DNA from: Gemmatimonadota bacterium
GTDB lineage: Bacteria; Gemmatimonadota; Gemmatimonadetes; Longimicrobiales; Gaopeijiaceae
Assembly: GCA_007127575.1 (NCBI GenBank)
Contig: SKZC01000048.1
Span: 1-6,444, forward strand
DNA length: 6,444 nucleotides
Direction: 5' to 3'
Shown here: positions 1-5,414 of the stretch, one piece after another
How the letters are laid out: every line of letters starts with the position of its first letter
Numbering within the stretch: the first letter of the stretch is position 1
Made by a program: the position numbers and the translations under genes
Notes under the pieces: generated by a model
What the model saw: the letters and a program-made list of their open reading frames with translations, nothing else
What the model was told of the DNA's origin: nothing
Database searches by the model: none

Positions 1-163
1 ACCGCGCCCCGGGGGCCGCGTTTGTGGTAGCACCACAGCAGGCGATGGCTTACGGCGACACACGGTGTGGGATGGAGACGCAATCTGATTCGCGCTCGCC
101 ACAGGGCGGGCCAACCCGGTGCCCTTCGAGGGACCGGCACATGATTAAAGGAGGAGACTAGGA
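1..163. other. Leader/intergenic region upstream of ugd, no convincing gene
   Basis: I see no recognisable gene here. One frame is open from the window edge to a TAG at 159-161, with an internal ATG at 45, but its translation has no domain character and it ends inside the ugd ribosome binding site. Two small inverted repeats are visible: TGTGGT/ACCACA at 23-37 with a 3-base loop, and CACAC-G-GTGTG at 59-69. Either could be a weak hairpin or operator, and neither matches a site I know. No clear -35/-10 pair was found. Confidence 0.5.
149..154 (+). promoter_or_regulatory. Strong Shine-Dalgarno sequence of ugd
   Basis: AGGAGG lies 9 bases before the ATG at 164 and is a near-perfect match to the anti-Shine-Dalgarno sequence. 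It fixes the ugd start, which also places the GxGYVG dinucleotide-binding motif at residues 7-12 as expected for the family. Confidence 0.9.
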
Positions 164-1537
164 ATGGATCTCAGCGTGGTGGGATGCGGATACGTGGGCC
201 TGGTGCTGGGCGCGTGTCTGGCCGAGAGCGGACACGACGTCGTCTGCGTGGACCGGGACGAGGAGAGAGTTGCAGACCTTCGCCGAGGGAAAATCCCCAT
301 ACACGAGCCGGGGCTGGAGGACCTGGTGGAACAGAACCTGGCTCAGGGAAGGCTTCGTTTCACCGCCGACCTGGGATCGGCGGTGCGGGCCACCGACGTC
401 ATCTTCATCGCCGTGGGGACACCTCAGGACGAAGACGGGTCGGCGGATCTGCAGCACGTCCTGGACGTGGCCCGCTCCATCGGCGACCACCTGGACGGGG
501 AAAAAGTGGTGGTGACCAAGAGCACCGTCCCGGTGGGCACCTCTCGTCTCGTCCGCGCCACCATCGAGGAACGATCGTCCCATCCCGTCCACGTCTGCTC
601 CAACCCCGAATTTCTCAAGGAGGGAGCGGCGGTGGACGACTTCATGAAGCCGGATCGGGTGATCGTGGGGGTGGAGAGCGAGAGGGCCCAGCGGATTCTG
701 GAGGATCTCTACGCCCCCTTCGTTCGCACCGGCAACCCCATCCTCTTCATGGACCCGGCTTCGGCGGAGATTACGAAGTACGCCGCCAACGGGATGTTGG
801 CGACGCGGATCACCTTCATGAACCTCATCGCACGGCTCTGCGAAGCGACGGGGGCCGATGCGGAAAAGGTTCGGCACGGTGTCGGAACCGACTCTCGGAT
901 CGGACCCTCCTTTCTCTTCCCGGGCATCGGGTACGGAGGGTCCTGCTTCCCGAAGGATGTCAAAGCCCTGATCCGCACCTTCGAGAATCTGGACCAGGAC
1001 GGTGCGCTCCTCCGTGCCGTGGAGGCCACGAACGAGGAACAAAAGCGCCTGCTTCTGGACCGAGTGACCCGGCGCTTCGGCGAGGATCTCTCGGGACGCT
1101 CTTTCGCCGTCTGGGGGCTGGCCTTCAAGCCCGGTACCGACGACATGCGAGAGGCCCCCAGTGTCCAGGTGGTAGATGGCCTACTGGAACGAGGAGCCGA
1201 GGTCCGAGCCCACGACCCGGCAGCCATGGAAAACGCCCGGGCACTCTGGGGCCCGAAAGTTCGGTTCTGTGAAACCAGCTACGACTGCCTGAACGACGCC
1301 CACGCCCTCCTCATCCACACCGAGTGGCAGCCCTACCGGAGACCCGACTTCCAGCGAATGAAGCGCCTCCTCCACTCCCCGGTCATCCTGGACGGACGCA
1401 ACCTCTACGAGCCCTCACGAATGCGCGAAATGGGGTTCGAATACCACTCCGTGGGCCGCCCTCCAGTCTCCACCGAGGCCCTGTCCCTCACTGGCGAGCC
1501 CCATGGGGAAATCGAGGAAGCGGCCGCCCGGCGCTGA
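164..1537 (+). CDS. ugd: UDP-glucose 6-dehydrogenase (UDP-glucose/GDP-mannose dehydrogenase family)
   Basis: This cytoplasmic enzyme oxidises UDP-glucose to UDP-glucuronate with two NAD+, supplying the acidic sugar for exopolysaccharide, capsule or lipid glycosylation. The 457-residue product shows all three family domains. An N-terminal Rossmann NAD domain carries GCGYVG at residues 7-12. The central domain has NPEFLKEG from residue 147 and KYAAN at 205-209. The active-site motif GGSCFPKD has its catalytic cysteine at 261. The C-terminal nucleotide-binding domain carries WGLAFKPGTDDMREAP. The related GDP-mannose and UDP-ManNAc dehydrogenases cannot be excluded by eye, but the residues around the cysteine and the NPEFLKEG motif fit the UDP-glucose branch. 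The last 25 or so residues are a charged tail beyond the usual fold. The start has a strong Shine-Dalgarno sequence. The gene is first in a + strand group and is separated by 70 bp from the next likely start. Its presence beside a glycosyltransferase supports a polysaccharide role. Confidence 0.96.
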   Translation: MDLSVVGCGYVGLVLGACLAESGHDVVCVDRDEERVADLRRGKIPIHEPGLEDLVEQNLAQGRLRFTADLGSAVRATDVIFIAVGTPQDEDGSADLQHVLDVARSIGDHLDGEKVVVTKSTVPVGTSRLVRATIEERSSHPVHVCSNPEFLKEGAAVDDFMKPDRVIVGVESERAQRILEDLYAPFVRTGNPILFMDPASAEITKYAANGMLATRITFMNLIARLCEATGADAEKVRHGVGTDSRIGPSFLFPGIGYGGSCFPKDVKALIRTFENLDQDGALLRAVEATNEEQKRLLLDRVTRRFGEDLSGRSFAVWGLAFKPGTDDMREAPSVQVVDGLLERGAEVRAHDPAAMENARALWGPKVRFCETSYDCLNDAHALLIHTEWQPYRRPDFQRMKRLLHSPVILDGRNLYEPSRMREMGFEYHSVGRPPVSTEALSLTGEPHGEIEEAAARR

Positions 1538-1593
1538 GCAGCCCACCCTGGCCCAGGAGCGTAGCTCGACTGGAGAGGGACCGGGGAGGACCC

Positions 1594-1599
1594 GGGAGG
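1594..1599 (+). promoter_or_regulatory. Shine-Dalgarno sequence deciding the start at 1608
   Basis: GGGAGG lies 8 bases before an ATG at 1608. The longer possible start at 1503 would overlap the end of ugd by 35 bases, has no comparable ribosome binding site, and would add a low-complexity Gly/Arg/Pro-rich extension. This site therefore favours the shorter protein. Confidence 0.6.
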
Positions 1600-1607
1600 C
1601 GTTGGGG

Positions 1608-2003
1608 ATGGTGGAGTCGGGTTCACACCTGGATCCTCCGGTTCGCCGCCGACTCCTCATGGGGGTCCTCCAGGCATCCTCCCGAGGTCGGGTCATCCTG
1701 CTCCTGCGGGCGCCGGGCACGCCCTCGCTGCGACTCGGGATGGACCTGGAGGTGAGCCTTGAAACCCTGCGGGTGGAGCAGATCCAGGCTTTGCCACCGG
1801 GTGGGTCCCGCGCCGATCTCTTGTGGCGCCATCGTCCCACCGATTTCCTCATCTCCGACTCCGGGGAGCTGCGCGAGGCCGGGATGGCCGCTGGGGTCCG
1901 TGTTCTGGACACACAGGCGGGGCTGGCGTACCTGGAGGGTTCCCGGCGCCTCCCATGCCCGGGTCGGGAGTCGGCGGGAAGCCGGTACGCAGGATGGAGG
2001 TAA
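1608..2003 (+). CDS. Small protein of unknown function, possibly a degenerate NYN/PIN-like (YacP-type) domain
   Basis: I do not recognise this 131-residue protein with certainty. Its outline resembles the YacP/NYN ribonuclease fold: a helix (about residues 12-23), then a strand RVILLL (28-33) where family members have a VVFDG-like strand, then a later strand and turn FLISDSGELREA (80-91) resembling the family's TSDRELR motif, followed by GVRVLD (96-101) and a helix. The first aspartates of the canonical site are not evident: VESG stands where VDGYN would be, and LRAPG where FDGP would be. If the fold is right, catalysis is probably weak or lost. There is no signal peptide or membrane segment. 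The final 20 residues are poorly structured and overlap the next gene by 10 bases, which suggests translational coupling. Alternatives are an unrelated alpha/beta protein or an over-called open frame. The fold assignment is an inference from motif spacing only. Confidence 0.5.
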   Translation: MVESGSHLDPPVRRRLLMGVLQASSRGRVILLLRAPGTPSLRLGMDLEVSLETLRVEQIQALPPGGSRADLLWRHRPTDFLISDSGELREAGMAAGVRVLDTQAGLAYLEGSRRLPCPGRESAGSRYAGWR

Positions 2004-2902
2004 CCCCACTGGGGCTGGCGCTGGCGGCGGGAGTGGTGCTTTTCCTCCTTCCCCTCACCCTCCTCCTGGTCCGGAGGAGTGGGTCTCACGAACCGCCACG
2101 GGAGCAGCCCATCGTCCTGCCGACAGTGAAGGGTCCCGTGGGACGCAGCGAAGCCGTGACCTCTTCCAACCGGCTCCAAGCGGGACAAGACGAGCTGCCG
2201 TTCCGGGTGGAGGGCGGTCCCTCCCCTCCCGACCTCGCCGCGGAGGGTTCCTTCTACGCGCAGGGCGGACCGAAATCAGAGGAGGACCCGGTGGCCATTG
2301 TACGCTCCCTACCTCGGGGGATAGAGATCGCTGTGGTCTGGGAGGGGCCGTCGGACGAACGGTCGATCCACCGACTTCTGCAAAACGTCTCCACTGGGGT
2401 TCGTCTGGAGGACGCGGTGACCCGGGGCCTCGCACTTCCTGACCCTGGGACCGAAGGGGGCCGGAGAACCGGCCCGCCGACCTCGCCGAACCTGGCCTGT
2501 CTGCTCCGGAACCGAGCCGGCTACGAGGTGGCTCGCCTGGGAACCGCACGTGCGTATCGGGTGGATGGCTGCGGCGCCATTGAGCTCACCCCAGGCACCG
2601 GAATGGCAGGAGGCGCCGTGGAGACGTTCGGGCCGTTCCACCTGGACGCTCCCCATCTCGTGGTCTTGTGCACGGGAGCGATCCACGGCGCCCTCCCCGG
2701 AGCCGAGATGACGCGTGCGGTCCGACGGGCCTCCCACGTGGAAGACCTGGCTCGGGCCCTGGTGGAGGCTGCCGACCTGAGGGGTGGGACGAACGGTGCG
2801 GCTGCGGCTCTGGTCTTCCGGGAACGTCCCGGGGACGTGGAAACCGAGCCGTCAGGGGGTGCGGAGAAGGGCGGCCCGGGGACCGCTCCCCGGGGGCGAT
2901 AG
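1994..2902 (+). CDS. Membrane-anchored PP2C-like protein lacking metal-binding aspartates (putative pseudophosphatase)
   Basis: The 302-residue product starts with one hydrophobic segment (about residues 5-26) followed by RR, a typical signal anchor, and then a Pro/Gly-rich linker to about residue 85. The rest follows the order of a bacterial PP2C (PPM) serine/threonine phosphatase. SEEDPVAIV (95-103) stands for the NEDA motif, IAVVWEGPSDE (112-122) for the VADGMGG strand, and GTARAYRVDGCGAIELT (183-199) for GDSRAYLL..G...LT. LVVLCTGAIHGAL (222-234) stands for LLLCSDGLTD and RGGTNGAAAALVF (263-275) for GGRDNITVVVV. In each place the metal-ligand Asp is replaced (W/E, T, T and T), so phosphatase activity is unlikely. 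A binding or scaffolding role is an inference. The ATG at 1994 overlaps the previous stop by 10 bases, which suggests coupling. An in-frame ATG at 1955 has GGAGGG at 1934-1939 and would add 13 residues. The 3' end overlaps the convergent hydrolase gene. Confidence 0.72.
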   Translation: MEVTPLGLALAAGVVLFLLPLTLLLVRRSGSHEPPREQPIVLPTVKGPVGRSEAVTSSNRLQAGQDELPFRVEGGPSPPDLAAEGSFYAQGGPKSEEDPVAIVRSLPRGIEIAVVWEGPSDERSIHRLLQNVSTGVRLEDAVTRGLALPDPGTEGGRRTGPPTSPNLACLLRNRAGYEVARLGTARAYRVDGCGAIELTPGTGMAGGAVETFGPFHLDAPHLVVLCTGAIHGALPGAEMTRAVRRASHVEDLARALVEAADLRGGTNGAAAALVFRERPGDVETEPSGGAEKGGPGTAPRGR

Positions 2903-4228
2903 GACCACCTCGTCCCCTCCCTGCACCAGCGGGCCGTCCATCCACGAGGTCTCCCCGATGTCCAACCACCGGAGTCGCAGCGCTCCAGGCACATCGCTGA
3001 GATCCACCGTCACCGATCCCCCATCCGTGAAGTAGACGGCCAAGACTTCAGGAAGATTCGACAGGAGGTACGCCTCGTCCGGAGCCCGCTCACCGAACCG
3101 ATGGTTTTCCGGCGCGGCCGTATAGATCCCGAGTGAATCCGACAGGGCCCTGAGGCTCCGAATATGGCTTTGTGCCAACGGTTGTAGGCCGATCCCTGCC
3201 AGAGGCTCCCCATCGGGATGGGGGCGGTGAAAGCGAGATGAGGCCATTCCACCAAAGACATTCCTCGAGAGCTTCCGGGTCCCCTCCTCCACCCCTCCGC
3301 CGTGCCGAGGGCCCCCGTAGATCTTCACGCTGTTCACGGGACGGAGGTGGCCGCTCTCCTCGACCCGGGCTACGTGCGCCTCCACTCCCTCCCAGCGCGT
3401 CGGTCCCACCCAGTGGTTGTTCTGCGAGATCTCGATGTACGTGTAGCGATCCGGACGGTCGTGGGTCAGGTCGTACCACGGATCCCGGGAGTCACGGGCG
3501 GCCCACATCTCCGTGACCTGCACCGGAACCTCCAGCGAGTCCCCGGCGGCCCCGAGGAGGTCCGCCCAGTAGCCGCTCCAGTGCTCCGATTCGCCCGTCT
3601 CATTGTTGATGGTGTAGAGAACGTGAGGGAACGGGAGGGATACCTCCAGCACCCTCTCCACGAACGCCTCCTGATAGGGCAGCACCACCTGGTTGGCTTC
3701 CTCGTGAGGCGTGGTGCGGAGGAAAGGATTCTCCCGGTCCGTGGGGTGGGTGGAGACCACCACCGGAAGGCCACTCGCCTCCGGCGTATAGTTCACGTTG
3801 TTCCTGGGGTTGAAGGGACTTCGGTCCCAGGGCTCCCGGGCGAAGTCGAACCGATCCCATAGCTCCATCTGGACGATGATGCCCCGCTCTTCCGTCATCT
3901 CCAGGAAGCGCCGGAGCCGGTCCCAGTACGCCTCGTTCCACCGGTTCAGGTCGTAACGACCGTCAGGGTGCCGGAGAAACGGCTGGAGGTTCCCCGAGTT
4001 CCGGCTGGACATGGTGTTTCGAACGTAGTTTCCTCCCACGGAGGACAGGAGATCCAGGTGGGCTTCCAAGCCGTCCGGGGGAAGATGCGGATGGTTGAAG
4101 AGGTTGTCCTGGTTCGACCCACCCAGGAGGAGGATGGGCTCCCCTTGGAACTGCCAGTAGCGCGGGTTTCCCTCGTACGGCTGGATCCGGGACTCCACGG
4201 GAAGCTCCGGTTCCAGACTCGGGAGCAT
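2852..4228 (-). CDS. Glycoside-hydrolase-like TIM-barrel protein (clan GH-A type) with C-terminal beta-sandwich
   Basis: The 458-residue product resembles putative glycoside hydrolases of the DUF4038/GH5-like group. Seen in order: an entry region NPRYWQFQGEPILLLGGS (21-38), barrel segments GGNYVRNTMSSRNSG (65-79) and GIIVQMELWDRFDF (116-129), and PFNPRNNVNY (138-147). Next comes HVLYTINNETGE (202-213), where N209-E210 is the likely strand-4 Asn-Glu acid/base pair, then YIEISQNNH (264-272) and FGGMASSRFHRP. The last 90 or so residues (YLLSNLPEVLAVYFTDGGSVTVDLS, then WLDI) fit the small beta-sandwich that often follows such barrels. The nucleophile is not assigned; E240 and E266 are candidates. 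Substrate is unknown, but the neighbours suggest a polysaccharide. The ATG at 4228 lies 13 bases after the stop ending the VanZ-LamG gene and has neither a clear Shine-Dalgarno sequence nor a signal peptide. The frame stays open to a GTG at 4468, but that stretch more probably encodes the VanZ-LamG C-terminus. The 3' end overlaps the PP2C-like gene on the other strand. Confidence 0.85.
   Translation of the reverse strand: MLPSLEPELPVESRIQPYEGNPRYWQFQGEPILLLGGSNQDNLFNHPHLPPDGLEAHLDLLSSVGGNYVRNTMSSRNSGNLQPFLRHPDGRYDLNRWNEAYWDRLRRFLEMTEERGIIVQMELWDRFDFAREPWDRSPFNPRNNVNYTPEASGLPVVVSTHPTDRENPFLRTTPHEEANQVVLPYQEAFVERVLEVSLPFPHVLYTINNETGESEHWSGYWADLLGAAGDSLEVPVQVTEMWAARDSRDPWYDLTHDRPDRYTYIEISQNNHWVGPTRWEGVEAHVARVEESGHLRPVNSVKIYGGPRHGGGVEEGTRKLSRNVFGGMASSRFHRPHPDGEPLAGIGLQPLAQSHIRSLRALSDSLGIYTAAPENHRFGERAPDEAYLLSNLPEVLAVYFTDGGSVTVDLSDVPGALRLRWLDIGETSWMDGPLVQGGDEVVLSPPGSGPRAALLRTP
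2875..2894. terminator. Perfect GC hairpin at the convergent gene ends, possible bidirectional terminator
   Basis: CCCGGGGA (2875-2882) and TCCCCGGG (2887-2894) form an 8-bp perfect stem with a 4-base loop, CCGC. It lies inside the last codons of the PP2C-like gene and just beyond the hydrolase stop on the other strand (2852-2854), that is, upstream of that stop in the hydrolase reading sense. No T-run follows on either strand, so it is not a standard intrinsic terminator. It may slow polymerase or protect the 3' ends, or be a chance product of GC-rich sequence. Confidence 0.35.
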
Positions 4229-4309
4229 GGCAGTGGGAGTGTCACAAGCGGATCCCGGCGCGCCCGATTTCCTTACCCGCCCCCACCACGGCCGCCAAGG
4301 AGCCGAAGA

Positions 4310-4326
4310 CCGCCGCCGCCGCCGCC
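4310..4326. repeat. Short CCG trinucleotide repeat
   Basis: About five and two-thirds perfect CCG units lie here. On the - strand they encode Ala5 in the frame that ends the VanZ-LamG gene and Arg5 in the hydrolase frame. The tract coincides with the last apparent frame switch of the VanZ-LamG gene. Triplet changes in such a tract keep the frame, so slippage alone would not explain the switch. Confidence 0.7.
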
Positions 4327-5410
4327 AGTTCGCCGGTGGGAACGGAATCTGGAACGCCGCCGCCACCGGAGCCAGGAGGACGATGGGCACGGCGGCTCCA
4401 CCCGCAGCCCTCACCCATAACGGGAGCCCCGCCCACAAGGAGATCCAGAGTCCCAAGGGCAGAGGCACCGCAGACCGCTCCCACCCAGCCGGCCCGGACC
4501 AGCGTGTGGGGCTCCACAGCCCCCCGAAAGCCCTGGCGTGCGATCCACCAGGAAGAGAGGAGTCCCCATCAAATCACTGCTTCCACGGACGAAGCCTCGC
4601 TTTCCGCCGACAGAGCCACCCGGTCCCGCAGAAAGGCCCCTCGCACTCTCGTCGCCACCCCCTCCTCCACGGCGTGGGGAAGCAGGAACTCCACCGCGGC
4701 TCCATTGGGCCCGGTGAAGGGAGTACGAACCCGAAGGAGGAGATCGTCCCCCACCTGGCCCAGGGTGAGATTCCGGGAGTCCGGGCCGTGGGAGAACGTC
4801 ACTCTGCGAGCCGGTCCCTCCTGGAGACCGGCGGAACGAAGTTGAGCGGAAGCCTCCACGGCCCTTCCGCTGAACGCGGCGGAAACCAGGGACTGCCGTT
4901 CTTCGTGCGACGCGTCCGGAAACCGCAGACCTCACCCTCATCGGGGTGGAACGCACAGATCCGCGCCGCCTCCACTTCGCCTCGGAACGCTCGATCTCCA
5001 TCCCACTCATCCCCGACCAGGACCGGGTAGTCCGAATTCCAATCCTGGATCCCGAGTCCCCGGGAAGCGGCGAACGAGGTGGCCACCAGGAACAAGAGAA
5101 CCCCTGACAGGACCACAACCCCTGCGACCTCGACGATCCGTCGCGGGGCGATCCCCCTCCCCACCGCCACCAAGCTCACCCACGCAGCTGCGGCCTCACC
5201 TGCCGTGTTCAGACCCAGATCGAAGGGGGAGGTGGAACGGCCGGGGATCCGGAGCTGCCCCAGCTCCACCCCGGCGCTGAGCGCCGCCACCATGCCCGCC
5301 ACCCCCAGGACGATCCATGCCCTGCGGTCAAGAACGCCGGTGGGAGGACCTTGTGAGCCAGAGCACGACGAGGAGGAGCCAGAGCGCCGCACCCACAAGC
5401 ACCCGGCATG

Positions 5411-5414
5411 TCAT
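5411..5414 (-). promoter_or_regulatory. ATGA stop/start overlap coupling the GT4 and VanZ-LamG genes
   Basis: On the - strand the glycosyltransferase stop TGA (5413-5411) shares two bases with an ATG at 5414-5412. This arrangement is typical of translational coupling within an operon. It identifies the VanZ-LamG start even though an automatic start would be placed downstream in another frame. Confidence 0.75.

Larger units (their letters stand above)
4242..5414 (-). pseudogene. VanZ-LamG membrane protein gene, broken across two reading frames with an in-frame TGA
   Basis: Homologous segments follow one another in family order but in alternating frames. The first (5414 to about 5330) encodes a membrane segment, MTCRVLVGAALWLLLVV. 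The second (about 5340 to 4930, other frame) holds the VanZ signature: GVELGQLRIPGRSTSPFDLG, then LNTAGEAAAAW. It continues with a further membrane helix and WDGDRAFRGEVEAA. The third, back in the first frame (about 4930 to 4572), holds a LamG-like segment: GPARRVTFSHGPDSRNLTLG, then RVRTPFTGPNG. A TGA follows at 4571-4569. The remainder has hydrophobic helices first in that frame (about 4520-4470), then in the second (AAVPIVLLAPVAAAF, about 4410-4355), then in the first again (ELAAAAAVFGSLAAVVG), ending at TGA 4244-4242. VanZ-LamG fusions occur in EPS/exosortase clusters, and their function is unproven. Sequencing indels are an alternative to true decay. The start is fixed by an ATGA overlap with the glycosyltransferase stop. 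The longest intact piece is 4799-5398, which an automatic caller might report as a 199-residue gene. Confidence 0.75.

Noticed and set aside
59..69. CACAC-G-GTGTG inverted repeat as a possible operator
   Set aside because: The arms are only 5 bases, no promoter elements are visible beside it, and a single copy of this length is expected by chance.
158..1042. A 294-codon open frame on the - strand opposite ugd
   Set aside because: It is antisense to a clear UDP-glucose dehydrogenase, is rich in His/Gly/Arg/Val without domain character, and is a typical high-GC shadow.
184..1272. A 362-codon + strand frame overlapping ugd
   Set aside because: Its Arg/Gly/Pro-rich translation is an out-of-frame reading of ugd.
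1415..2188. A 257-codon - strand frame opposite the end of ugd and the small gene
   Set aside because: It has low-complexity Arg/Ser/Pro composition and no motif; the + strand frames have better protein character and ribosome binding sites.
3302..3862. A 186-codon + strand frame opposite the hydrolase gene
   Set aside because: It lies wholly antisense to recognisable TIM-barrel motifs.
4310..4326. CCG repeat as a phase-variation tract
   Set aside because: Gain or loss of whole triplets would keep the reading frame, and five units is common in GC-rich coding DNA.
4227..5030. A 267-codon + strand frame opposite the VanZ-LamG gene
   Set aside because: It is Arg/Ser/Pro-rich with no motif, and antisense to clear LamG sequence.
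4411..5118. A 235-codon - strand frame in the third reading frame of the VanZ-LamG region
   Set aside because: It is Arg/Ser/Gly-rich and has no VanZ or LamG motifs; those lie in the two other frames of the same strand.
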